The position numbers and the translations under genes are program-made. From NCBI GenBank assembly GCA_934553285.1, contig CAKTFD010000024.1, positions 1 to 22,856 of the forward strand: 22,856 bases of DNA, given 5' to 3'. Position 1 is the stretch's first letter; each line of letters begins with the position of its first letter. The notes below the pieces were generated by a model that searched no databases, had not been told where the DNA came from, and worked only from the letters and a program-made list of their open reading frames with translations. This DNA comes from an uncultured Faecalibacterium sp. GTDB taxonomy: Bacteria > Bacillota > Clostridia > Oscillospirales > Ruminococcaceae. Positions 14,882-21,438 of the stretch are shown piece by piece.

Positions 14882-14900
14882 AGTTAAATATAACTAACCT
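14882..14900. promoter_or_regulatory. Candidate metal-regulator operator at the ZIP gene promoter
   Basis: AGTTA-AATA-TAACT (14882-14895) is a palindrome extended by AACCT. Read on the minus strand it begins AGGTTAG, like one half of the DtxR/IdeR-type box. It covers about the first 20 bases after the predicted transcription start, a repressor position. The regulator family is inference. Confidence 0.45.
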
Positions 14901-14907
14901 TGTAAAA

Positions 14908-14936
14908 AGTATACTGCGCTCCGGCAAAAAGGTCAA
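14908..14936 (-). promoter_or_regulatory. Sigma-A promoter of the ZIP transporter gene
   Basis: The minus strand has -35 TTGACC (14931-14936) and -10 TATACT (14908-14913) with a 17-bp spacer. The predicted start is about 14901. No terminator-like hairpin follows this promoter. Confidence 0.85.
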
Positions 14937-14950
14937 GGGCTTTGCGGCAT

Positions 14951-14991
14951 AAAGGAGGCCGCCGCACGGTATTTGTGCAGCAGCCTCCTTT
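14951..14991 (-). terminator. Terminator hairpin between the metal ATPase and ZIP genes
   Basis: AAAGGAGGC (14951-14959) pairs with GCCTCCTTT (14983-14991). On the minus strand the stem continues through two U-G pairs, GC and GCAC/GTGC to about 17 pairs with a 7-nt loop. The minus-strand U-tract is short (TTTATG); the plus strand has T5. The minus-only wobble pairs fit a role for the ATPase transcript. Confidence 0.65.
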
Positions 14992-15013
14992 TTATGGGAA
15001 GAGCTATTATTTC

Positions 15014-15049
15014 GGTACGCCAGAGCATCTGCGGACGCTCCGGCGTACC
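15014..15049 (-). other. Hairpin directly after the metal ATPase stop
   Basis: GGTACGCC (15014-15021) pairs with GGCGTACC (15042-15049), and GAGC (15023-15026) pairs with GCTC (15037-15040). They are joined on the minus strand by a G-U pair at 15041/15022. The loop is 10 nt and there is no minus-strand U-tract. It starts four bases past the stop at 15054 and may protect the 3' end or help the terminator at 14951-14991. Confidence 0.6.
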
Positions 15050-15053
15050 ATTT

Positions 15054-17144
15054 TTACGGTAAAGGCTTCTGCTCCAGCAGGTCTGTCATGCTCCGCAGGC
15101 TGATGCCAAGGGTGGAAAGGTTGTGCAGCATGGCGCTGGTGGCGGGGGGCAGGATGCCCAGCGCACCCAGAAGGATAAGCGCGGAGTTGAAGCTGAGGAC
15201 GAACCGATAATTGCTGCCCACCCGCTTTTTCAGGGCATTGGCAATGGCTTTTAGGGTGACAAGCTCTTCCAGGCTGTCGGCACGGATGGTCACATCTGCG
15301 ATCTCCCGGGCGATGGCGGCACCGGAATGGATGGCAATGCCAATATCTGCTGCCGACAAAGCTGGCGAGTCGTTGATGCCGTCGCCGATCATCACTACCG
15401 TGTGGCCCTCGGCCTTGGCATCGCGGACAAAGGCGGCTTTATCCTCCGGCAGCACCTCCGCAAAGTAACGGTCTACCCCCACCTGCGCCGCAATGGCGTG
15501 GGCGGTGCGGTCGCTGTCGCCGGTCATCATCACCGTCTGGGTAATGCCCAGTTTCTGCAGCTGGCGCAGCACCGGTGCGGCCTCCGGGCGCAGGGGGTCT
15601 GCAATGCAGATGACCCCTGCCAAAACCCCGGAAGCCGCCAGATACAGGTGAGAATACTGCGGATCCAGCGCATCGAACTTTGCCTGTTCCTGTGCCGGGA
15701 TGGTGCAGCCCTCATCCTCAAAAATGAAGTGTGCACTGCCGATGACCACCCGCGTGCCACCCACCCGGCTGGCAATGCCATGGGCCACGATGTACTCTAC
15801 CTCGGAGTGCATCTCCTCGTGAGAGATGCCGCGCTCCTTGGCAGCGCGGACCACAGCGTTTGCCATGGAATGGGGAAAGTGCTCTTCCAGGCAGGCGGCA
15901 AGCTGCAGCACCTCCTGCTCATCGCAGCCGGAGAAGGGCACTACCTGCACCACCTGCGGGGTGGCGCGGGTCAGGGTGCCGGTCTTATCGAACACGATGG
16001 TGTCCGCCTGCGCCAGTGCTTCCAGATATTTGCCGCCCTTTACGGTGATGTGGTATTCCCCGCACTCCCGCATGGCAGAGAGCACCGCCAGCGGCATGGA
16101 GAGTTTCAGCGCGCAGGAAAAGTCCACCATCAGGATGGAGATGGCGCGGGTGACGTTGCGGGTAAAGGCGTAGGTAGCCACCGTACCGGCAAGGCACCAT
16201 GGCACCAGACGGTCGGCCAGCTGCAAAGCCCGGTTCTCGGTGCCGGATTTGAGCTTTTCCGATTCTTCGATCATCGCCACGATCTTATCGTAGCGGTTAG
16301 CACCGCCCTCGGCTTTGGCCACAAAGACGCATTCGCCCTCTTCCACCACCGTTCCGGCGTAGACGGTGGCACCGGTGGTCTTGCGCACCGGCATGGACTC
16401 GCCGGTCAGGGCAGCCTGATTGACCATGGCCTCGCCCTCCAGCACGGTGCCGTCCAGCGGGATCATGTTGCCGGAGCGCGCCACCACTTCGTCCCCGGCG
16501 TGAACGCGGGTCAACGGCACCAGCACCTCGCCCTGCGGGGTGCGTACCCAGACCTTATCCACATTCAGCGCCATGCTGCGGGCAAGGTCGTCCAGGCTCT
16601 TTTTCCGCGTCCACTCTTCCAGCAGGCTGCCCACCGTCAGCAGGAACATCACCGAGCCAGCGGTGCTGTAATCTCCCCGCAGGATGGAAGCCGTGATGCT
16701 GAGCGCATCCAGCACCTCCACTTCCAGCTTGCGGTGCAGCAGGCAGCGGACACCTTTCCAGACAAAAGCGATGGAGCGCCACACCGTATACGCCGCCGCA
16801 ATGGGCGCGGGCAGGAACACCTTGCGGAACGCCCGGCCCGCCACAAGGCTGACCATCTTTTCCTGATATTCCTGATTGATCTTCCGGCTGTCGTGGGAGG
16901 TGACCAGCACCTCCAGGTCTGCGTTGTCAAAGCGGTAGGCCGCCAGCAGGGCGGCAACATCTTTCCGGCTGCCCCGGTAGGTCAGCACCACATCGCCTGT
17001 GCGCTCGTAGACGGTGGCCTTCCGGATCGCATCCTGCCCGTTCAGATAGGCTTCCAGCACATCCGCCCGGTGCAGCGTCATCCGCACGGCGCAGACATGT
17101 ACCCGCATCCGGCCTGTGCTTTCATGCAAGATCGTACATTTCAT
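15054..17144 (-). CDS. P1B-type heavy-metal-translocating ATPase with SCA membrane motif
   Basis: A 696-residue P-type ATPase. It has an N-terminal HMA_2-like domain (1-80) without a CxxC metal site, membrane helices, the actuator loop TGES (247-250), the phosphorylation motif DKTGT with Asp386, MTGDSDRTA (540-548) and GDGINDSPA (587-595). The nucleotide-domain HP-type motif is HFPHSMANAV. The transport-site motif is DFSCALKLSMP (341-351), so the usual CPC is replaced by SCA, and HNLSTLGISLRSM (674-686) lies in the last helix. Metal export is certain as a class; the metal is not. The ATG at 17144 is chosen because the HMA-like domain begins there (MKCTILHESTGRMRV) with GAGGGG upstream. It is preceded by a small membrane-protein gene and an intervening terminator. 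Confidence 0.93.
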   Translation of the reverse strand: MKCTILHESTGRMRVHVCAVRMTLHRADVLEAYLNGQDAIRKATVYERTGDVVLTYRGSRKDVAALLAAYRFDNADLEVLVTSHDSRKINQEYQEKMVSLVAGRAFRKVFLPAPIAAAYTVWRSIAFVWKGVRCLLHRKLEVEVLDALSITASILRGDYSTAGSVMFLLTVGSLLEEWTRKKSLDDLARSMALNVDKVWVRTPQGEVLVPLTRVHAGDEVVARSGNMIPLDGTVLEGEAMVNQAALTGESMPVRKTTGATVYAGTVVEEGECVFVAKAEGGANRYDKIVAMIEESEKLKSGTENRALQLADRLVPWCLAGTVATYAFTRNVTRAISILMVDFSCALKLSMPLAVLSAMRECGEYHITVKGGKYLEALAQADTIVFDKTGTLTRATPQVVQVVPFSGCDEQEVLQLAACLEEHFPHSMANAVVRAAKERGISHEEMHSEVEYIVAHGIASRVGGTRVVIGSAHFIFEDEGCTIPAQEQAKFDALDPQYSHLYLAASGVLAGVICIADPLRPEAAPVLRQLQKLGITQTVMMTGDSDRTAHAIAAQVGVDRYFAEVLPEDKAAFVRDAKAEGHTVVMIGDGINDSPALSAADIGIAIHSGAAIAREIADVTIRADSLEELVTLKAIANALKKRVGSNYRFVLSFNSALILLGALGILPPATSAMLHNLSTLGISLRSMTDLLEQKPLP

Positions 17145-17166
17145 TGTTCTTCTTACCCCTCTGCGT

Positions 17167-17194
17167 AAAAAAGAGCCGCCTAAAGCGGCGGCTC
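17167..17194 (-). terminator. Intrinsic terminator just upstream of the metal ATPase gene
   Basis: On the minus strand GAGCCGCC (17194-17187) and GGCGGCTC (17180-17173) form a perfect 8-bp stem with a 6-nt loop, followed by T6 (17172-17167). It sits 12 bp past the small gene's stop and 22 bp before the ATPase start. The small gene would be transcribed more than the ATPase unless read-through is regulated. Confidence 0.88.
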
Positions 17195-17206
17195 CGTTGC
17201 GGCATA

Positions 17207-17497
17207 TCACTCTGCGGTCTGCTCTTCGGCTGCGTCCTCAGCGGCCGTATCCTCGATGACCTCCTGTGCAGCCTCGGCAGCACGGCTCTCGTTGATGGCC
17301 TTTGCATCGGCAAGGATATCACCGGCCTCTTCCTGTACCTTATTTACGGTTTGCATGGTGCAGTCCTTCATCCGCAGCACTGCAGCAGTGGTCTGGGTAT
17401 AGACCTTTTTTGCATCCTTGCTGGACAGTACCTTAAAGCCGGCAGAGCCGAACACCACACCACCCAAAAACAGTGCGAGCTTTTTTGTATCAAACAT
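17207..17497 (-). CDS. Small membrane-anchored protein (DUF6110-like) next to a P1B ATPase
   Basis: A 96-residue protein. An N-terminal hydrophobic glycine-rich segment (LALFLGGVVFGSAGFKVL, about 6-23) is followed by SKDAKKVYTQTTAAVLRMKD, a helical region and an acidic, alanine-rich tail (EDTAAEDAAEEQ). It resembles the small DUF6110-type proteins encoded beside metal ATPases in Clostridia; this is from memory. GAGGGG lies five bases before the ATG at 17497. It may act as an accessory or metal-handling partner of the ATPase, but no metal-binding motif is visible apart from Cys46 in MKDCTMQ. Confidence 0.8.
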   Translation of the reverse strand: MFDTKKLALFLGGVVFGSAGFKVLSSKDAKKVYTQTTAAVLRMKDCTMQTVNKVQEEAGDILADAKAINESRAAEAAQEVIEDTAAEDAAEEQTAE

Positions 17498-17567
17498 ATT
17501 TACCCCTCGTTTCTGTATTTCCTGTCTATGCGCCCATACCATGAAAGGCCAGGCTCTTTATCACTGT

Positions 17568-17595
17568 ATTGTAGCACGCTTTCGGGCTTTTTCAA
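17568..17595 (-). promoter_or_regulatory. Promoter of the small protein/metal ATPase operon
   Basis: The minus strand has -35 TTGAAA (17590-17595) and -10 TACAAT (17568-17573) with a 16-bp spacer. The predicted start is about 17561, 64 bp before the ATG. No strong leader hairpin is seen. The 180 bp further upstream, to the MATE remnant, show no supported gene. Confidence 0.65.
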
Positions 17596-17753
17596 TAGTT
17601 TTTGACGATGTTAGGACGTATTAACATTGTTAGCATCAGCTTGATACGGAGGATCATTTTGGTCGTGCTCACTTGCAGAGATCAGCATACCGCAGCCTAG
17701 GCAGCTTAAAGAAAACATCCTCAAAGAGGGCAACAATGTCAGCGAATCCTACG

Positions 17754-18248
17754 TTACAGAACCGGAGCAATGCGCTCCAGTTCTTTCTTCTCTGTGCCTG
17801 CCAGATGGAGAAGCGCAAACACCACGGTTACGGTCTCGCTGATGAAAAAGCTCCACCAGATGCCGGAAATGCCGATAGCATTTCCAAGGACATAAGCCAG
17901 CGGCAAGAGGACGATGACCTGCCGCGCAGCGGAAATGATCAGGCTGGGAACGCCCTTTGAAAAGCCCTGCAAGGCATAGCTGCTCATAACGGAGATGCTG
18001 CCGAACACAAAGCTCAGCGCAAGGATCCGCAGCGCCGGCACGCCCAAGGCGAACATCTCCTCAGAGGGGGCAAATGCGTTGATCAGCTGGACGGGGAAAA
18101 GCCCCATGATCAGGGTTCCGACAAGACCGATCATTGCCGAGTAGAGGCCGCAAAGGCGGATCACCTTTTTAACGCGCTCCCCATGCCGTGCGCCGACATT
18201 GAACGCAACGATGGAGATCAGCGCGTTGTTCAAGCCAAAAACTGCCAT
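17754..18248 (-). pseudogene. 5'-truncated MATE efflux protein (C-terminal third)
   Basis: The 164-residue frame corresponds to the last third of a MATE exporter. It begins VFGLNNALISIVAFNVGARH, a motif that normally lies near residue 280 of about 450, then gives four hydrophobic segments ending in LALLHLAGTEKKELERI. The N-terminal two thirds are missing: immediately upstream is the stop of the CarD-like gene (TAA, then A and ATG). GAGG before the ATG means it could be translated in the CarD operon, but a lone C-terminal piece is unlikely to transport. It is only distantly similar to the intact MATE at 19061, so it is a separate gene's remnant, probably joined here by a deletion. Confidence 0.8.
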
Positions 18249-18249
18249 T

Positions 18250-18753
18250 TTACCTCAGTACCGCTTGCAGTCGTTTTCCTGCTTCCTCTGTAGGTTCCCC
18301 AAATACCACCGCCAGCTCCTCCCGCAGGACACGCTCTACCATCTGGTAAAAGTAGGCATCCATGGCGTTGATCTTTCGGCCGCGGCTTTGCTGCTGGGTC
18401 TGCTTTTGCCCCAGCTCCTTGAACAGGGTCAGGTACTGGTAAAAATCATTGGTGTGGAGCAGTGCCTGATAGTGTTCTGCCAGCGCTGTCTGCACCCCCG
18501 CCGGGATGGGCAGCTTCTCCGCTTTGATGCGTGCAAGGTCGGCTGCTGCCTGCTGTGCCGGGGTCACCGGACGCAGGGCGCCCTCTTTTGCCGTGGGGAT
18601 ATAGCTGCGGTCGTGGGAATCCGAAAAATAGGGCCGGAGGGTGTAATATTCTCTGGCAGGCTCATCGCAAAAGCGCCGCAGCCCGACCCCCTCCACCTCG
18701 TGCACTCCCAGATTTCCGTAGACTACCAGCGCTCCCGCTTGAAACCGTGACAT
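18250..18753 (-). CDS. CarD/CdnL-family transcription regulator
   Basis: A 167-residue protein. An N-terminal CarD/TRCF-type RNA-polymerase-interacting domain (MSRFQAGALVVYGNLGVHEV, then YYTLRPYF and RSYIPT) is followed by a helical DNA-binding-type C-terminal region (about 70-165). Members bind the RNA polymerase beta subunit and tune open-complex formation. GAGGA lies before the ATG at 18753, and a longer frame upstream overlaps the divergent promoter. It is the first gene of a unit with the truncated MATE and is divergent from the intact MATE gene. The direction of its regulatory effect is unknown. Confidence 0.88.
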   Translation of the reverse strand: MSRFQAGALVVYGNLGVHEVEGVGLRRFCDEPAREYYTLRPYFSDSHDRSYIPTAKEGALRPVTPAQQAAADLARIKAEKLPIPAGVQTALAEHYQALLHTNDFYQYLTLFKELGQKQTQQQSRGRKINAMDAYFYQMVERVLREELAVVFGEPTEEAGKRLQAVLR

Positions 18754-18828
18754 GGTATTTTCCTCGTTTCCTTGTATGGAAGGATTGCGAAAAAACAGAC
18801 TTTCCAGCGTACTTTCGTTCTCTATAAT

Positions 18829-18858
18829 ATTGTACCACGGCCGGGCGGCGGGCTTCAA
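18829..18858 (-). promoter_or_regulatory. Promoter of the CarD-like gene
   Basis: The minus strand has -35 TTGAAG (18853-18858) and -10 TACAAT (18829-18834) with an 18-bp spacer, about 70 bp before the ATG. No strong hairpin is present in this leader. Confidence 0.6.
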
Positions 18859-18932
18859 AGGGCATCTTCCACAAAGTTTGCATCGTGCAATCTGCGCAGA
18901 ATGCCCAGTACAAATCTTGTGCAAAACTGCCT

Positions 18933-18961
18933 TTGCAAATTCCCGGCGGGCAGGCTATAAT
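18933..18961 (+). promoter_or_regulatory. Sigma-A promoter of the MATE operon
   Basis: The -35 is TTGCAA (18933-18938) and the -10 a perfect TATAAT (18956-18961), with a 17-bp spacer. The predicted start is about 18968, two bases before the leader hairpin. The promoter is divergent from that of the CarD-like gene, about 75 bp apart. Confidence 0.78.
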
Positions 18962-18969
18962 AATTTCGT

Positions 18970-19025
18970 ACAACGAGTAGCACTCATGCGTAAAACCGGT
19001 TGCATGAGGGCTGCTCGTTGTTTTT
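18970..19025 (+). terminator. Terminator-like hairpin at the 5' end of the MATE transcript
   Basis: ACAACGAG (18970-18977) pairs with CTCGTTGT (19014-19021). The stem continues through a U-G pair (18978/19013), three Watson-Crick pairs, one mismatch and CTCATGC/GCATGAG to a 12-nt loop, followed by T5 (19021-19025). It begins at about +3 of the transcript; the coding sequence starts 36 bp after the U-tract. Confidence 0.82.
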
Positions 19026-19060
19026 ATTTGCCCCAAAATGGAAAGGTAAAGGTGAATCCC

Positions 19061-20461
19061 ATGGAAAGTTCCAATCAGTTCCTTGGCACGGAACGCATCG
19101 GCAAGCTGATGCGAAAGTATGCGATCCCGTGCATTATTTCTCTGCTGGTAGGTGCGCTGTACAACATTGTAGACCAGATCTTTATTGCCAACGCCAGCTA
19201 TCTGGGCTCCTACGGCAACGCCGCCAACACGGTGGTGTTCCCGCTGACGGTGGTGGCGCTGGCCATTGCGGTGATGATCGGTGACGGCTGCTGCGCCTTC
19301 GTCAGCATCAGCCTTGGCCAGAACGAAGTCCCCAAGGCAAAGCGGAGCGTCGGCAATGCGGTGGTCATGTGTCTGGTCAGCAGCATTGTGCTGGCCGTGC
19401 TCTATCTGGTTTTTGCGGATACCATTCTTGCCATGTTCGGCGGAACGGTCAACGCCGAGACCTACCACCACTCGCAGGAATATTTCTTCTATATCACGCT
19501 GGGCGTGCCCTTTTATATGTTCGGGCAGGCCATGAACCCCATCATCCGCGCGGATGGCAACCCCCGGTTTGCCATGATCTCCACCCTTGCGGGTGCGGTG
19601 CTGAACATCATTCTGGACCCCATTTTCATTTTCGGCTTCCGCTGGGGCATGATGGGCGCGGCAGTGGCTACGGTCATCGGTCAGCTGGTCACGGCAGCGC
19701 TGGCAGTGTGGTATCTGCTGCACATGAAGATCATCCGTCCTGAAAAGGGCGACTACCGGCTGAAAGGCTCCATCTGCGGCCGCACCCTGACCCTTGGCAT
19801 TACCAGCTTTCTGTCCCAGATCAGCCTTGTGGCGGCAATGGCGGCCATCAACAACATGATCCGCAAATACGGCGCACTGGACGCTGTGTTCGGGCAGGAG
19901 CAATACGCCCAGATCCCCATGGCCGTGGTGGGCATCGTGATGAAGTTCTTCCAGATCGTCATCTCCATCGTGGTGGGCATGGCGGCTGGCTGCATCCCCA
20001 TTGTGGGCTTCAACATGGGCGCTAAAAAATCCTCCCGTGTGAAGGAGCTGTTCACGAAACTGCTGCTGGCAGAAGCCGCAGTGGGTGTGGTTGCGCTGGT
20101 GCTGGTGGAGCTGCTGCCCCGGCAGCTCATCGCCCTGTTCGGTGCCGCCAACGAGAGCGTCTACTACACCGATTTTGCTGTGAAGTCCTTCCGCATCTAC
20201 CTGTGCATGATCATTCTGGCCTGTGTCAACAAGGCGTGCTTCATTTTTTTGCAGGCCATGGGCAAGGCGGCGGAATCCACCGCCCTGTCCATGGTGCGTG
20301 AGGTGGTGTTCGGCGTGGGCTTTGCCCTGCTGCTGCCCCGGTTCTTCGGGCTGGATGGCGTGCTGTATTCCATGCCCCTGTCGGATATCCTCACCTTCCT
20401 GATTGCAGGTTATCTGATTTTCAAGACCTACCGTGAACTGAACGGGAAAGGAGAAGTCTAA
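19061..20461 (+). CDS. MATE-family multidrug/organic-cation efflux transporter
   Basis: A 466-residue, twelve-helix MATE exporter of the NorM/MepA-like group, driven by Na+ or H+. Family motifs are ALYNIVDQIFIAN (helix 1), FYMFGQAMNPIIRADGNPRF, LNIILDPIFIFGFRWGMMGA and GCIPIVGFNMGAKK in the second half. AAAGGTG lies upstream of the ATG at 19061; an in-frame GTG three codons earlier is an alternative start. The stop TAA overlaps the next gene's ATG (TAATG), so the kinase-like gene is co-translated. The transcript begins with a terminator-like hairpin that could limit expression until needed. Confidence 0.94.
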   Translation: MESSNQFLGTERIGKLMRKYAIPCIISLLVGALYNIVDQIFIANASYLGSYGNAANTVVFPLTVVALAIAVMIGDGCCAFVSISLGQNEVPKAKRSVGNAVVMCLVSSIVLAVLYLVFADTILAMFGGTVNAETYHHSQEYFFYITLGVPFYMFGQAMNPIIRADGNPRFAMISTLAGAVLNIILDPIFIFGFRWGMMGAAVATVIGQLVTAALAVWYLLHMKIIRPEKGDYRLKGSICGRTLTLGITSFLSQISLVAAMAAINNMIRKYGALDAVFGQEQYAQIPMAVVGIVMKFFQIVISIVVGMAAGCIPIVGFNMGAKKSSRVKELFTKLLLAEAAVGVVALVLVELLPRQLIALFGAANESVYYTDFAVKSFRIYLCMIILACVNKACFIFLQAMGKAAESTALSMVREVVFGVGFALLLPRFFGLDGVLYSMPLSDILTFLIAGYLIFKTYRELNGKGEV

Positions 20462-21039
20462 TGGAAAAACGCATCATTACCATCAGCCGGGAATTTGGCA
20501 GCGGCGGCAGAACCATCGGCAAGCTGGTGGCAGAGCATCTGGGCATCCAGTGCTACGATGCCGAACTGATCCAGAAGCTGGCTGCTGAAAGCGGCTTTGA
20601 CGAGAACTACGTCAAGGAGGCCGGAGAGTACACCCCCGGCGGCTTCCTCGCCTCCGCCTTCACAGACCGCAGCTTTGGCCCCACCAACGAGGACCTGCTC
20701 TGGAAGCTGCAATACCGGATCATCCGGGAGCTTGCGGAAAAAGAGCCCTGCGTCATCGTGGGACGCTGCGCCGACTTCATCCTGCAGGACCGCACCGACT
20801 GCCTGAAGGTGTTCATCCACGCCGACATGAAGTTCCGGGCAGACCGCATCGTGCGGGTCTACGGGGAGCGGGAGAAATCGCCCGAAGCCCGGCTGAAGGA
20901 AAAAGACAAGCGCCGCGCTGCTTATTACCGCTTCTACACCGATATGAAATGGGGCGATGCCGCTAACTATCATATTGCGCTGGATAGCGGGGTCATCGGC
21001 ATCGAAAAATGTGCGGAGATCATTGAAAGTCTTGCATGA
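20461..21039 (+). CDS. Cytidylate kinase-like P-loop protein
   Basis: A 192-residue member of the cytidylate-kinase-like family (AAA_26/Cytidylate_kin2). An atypical P-loop SREFGSGGRTIGK (9-21), CYDAELIQKLA (31-41), IVGRCADFIL and a C-terminal DKRRAAYYRFYTDMKWGD lid-like region are all hallmarks. True Cmk proteins are longer and have a different P-loop, so the phosphate acceptor is unknown. AAAGGAG lies seven bases before the ATG. It is coupled to the MATE gene, a common pairing in Clostridia in my recollection, and ends before a terminator at 21076-21117. Confidence 0.9.
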   Translation: MEKRIITISREFGSGGRTIGKLVAEHLGIQCYDAELIQKLAAESGFDENYVKEAGEYTPGGFLASAFTDRSFGPTNEDLLWKLQYRIIRELAEKEPCVIVGRCADFILQDRTDCLKVFIHADMKFRADRIVRVYGEREKSPEARLKEKDKRRAAYYRFYTDMKWGDAANYHIALDSGVIGIEKCAEIIESLA

Positions 21040-21075
21040 GCCGTATCCGGCACGCTTCTTAAGCCAGTAACACAA

Positions 21076-21117
21076 AAAATCCGAACCCTTCTCCTATCGG
21101 AAAAAAGTTCGGATTTT
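21076..21117. terminator. Terminator after the kinase-like gene
   Basis: AAAATCCGAAC (21076-21086) and GTTCGGATTTT (21107-21117) form an 11-bp stem with a 20-nt loop. The plus strand ends TTTTGTTG and the minus strand has T6, so it can serve both directions. Confidence 0.75.
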
Positions 21118-21124
21118 GTTGTGG

Positions 21125-21169
21125 TGGTGCACCTCCAGGGACTCGAACCCTGGGCCCACTGATTAAGAG
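21125..21169 (-). other. 3' half of tRNA-Lys(CTT): candidate attachment-site scar
   Basis: The minus strand reads, 5' to 3': anticodon loop CTCTTAA (anticodon CTT), stem TCAGT, variable loop GGGCC, T-arm CAGGG-TTCGAGT-CCCTG, acceptor GAGGTGC, A and CCA. All parts have canonical lengths (45 nt). The 5' half is absent: the bases before the loop (TTGCT) do not pair with TCAGT, and no D-arm or acceptor complement follows. Sequence stops matching a tRNA at the anticodon loop, where many tyrosine integrases cut. It is therefore most likely the duplicated 3' end left by an element integrated in a tRNA-Lys gene, not a working tRNA. Confidence 0.8.
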
Positions 21170-21310
21170 AGCAAGCCGCCGGTTCGTCTCAATTTATGGA
21201 AATTTCGAGTCATCGTTATTTTTGAACAAGGCAACGTGATTTTTCACCCGGCAATTTCTGCACTCTTTGTCGAATTTTGCAACGAAAAGCACCCTCTGCA
21301 CGTTTTGAAA

Positions 21311-21339
21311 CCGTGCAAAATCCGTGCAGAAACCGTGCA
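21311..21339 (+). repeat. Three CCGTGCA direct repeats with 11-bp period
   Basis: CCGTGCA occurs at 21311-21317, 21322-21328 and 21333-21339, exactly one helical turn apart, with an inverted TGCACG just upstream (21297-21302). The array lies about 145 bp from the tRNA fragment in the otherwise geneless stretch 21170-21438. Phased short repeats near a tRNA scar resemble integrase arm-binding sites; a promoter operator is the alternative. Nothing else is evident in this stretch. Confidence 0.6.
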
Positions 21340-21438
21340 CTTACTCTCTGACAAACAAAATCGCCCTATCCCACCACCGGCTTGACGGCATTGGTTTGAG
21401 TGGCCGCACACCAAAATCAAGTCTAGGAGGATATTACT

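Noticed and set aside
14951..14991. Leader hairpin of the ZIP gene, as in the other four operons
   Set aside because: It lies upstream of the ZIP -35 box, not after the start site, and its G-U pairs fit the end of the ATPase transcript instead.
15327..17168. 613-codon plus-strand open frame
   Set aside because: It is antisense to the P1B ATPase; such long shadow frames are expected in GC-rich coding DNA.
17574..17753. Possible small gene between the MATE remnant and the ATPase operon
   Set aside because: Only short frames with no ribosome binding site or recognisable sequence; probably leftover or regulatory DNA.
18662..19903. 413-codon minus-strand open frame
   Set aside because: It crosses the divergent promoters of the CarD-like and MATE genes and is antisense to MATE motifs.
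21125..21169. A functional tRNA gene
   Set aside because: The 5' half (acceptor strand, D-arm, 5' anticodon stem) is absent; only 45 nt from the anticodon loop to CCA are present.
21311..21339. CRISPR array
   Set aside because: The repeats are only 7 bp with 4-bp gaps, far too short for a CRISPR repeat-spacer structure.
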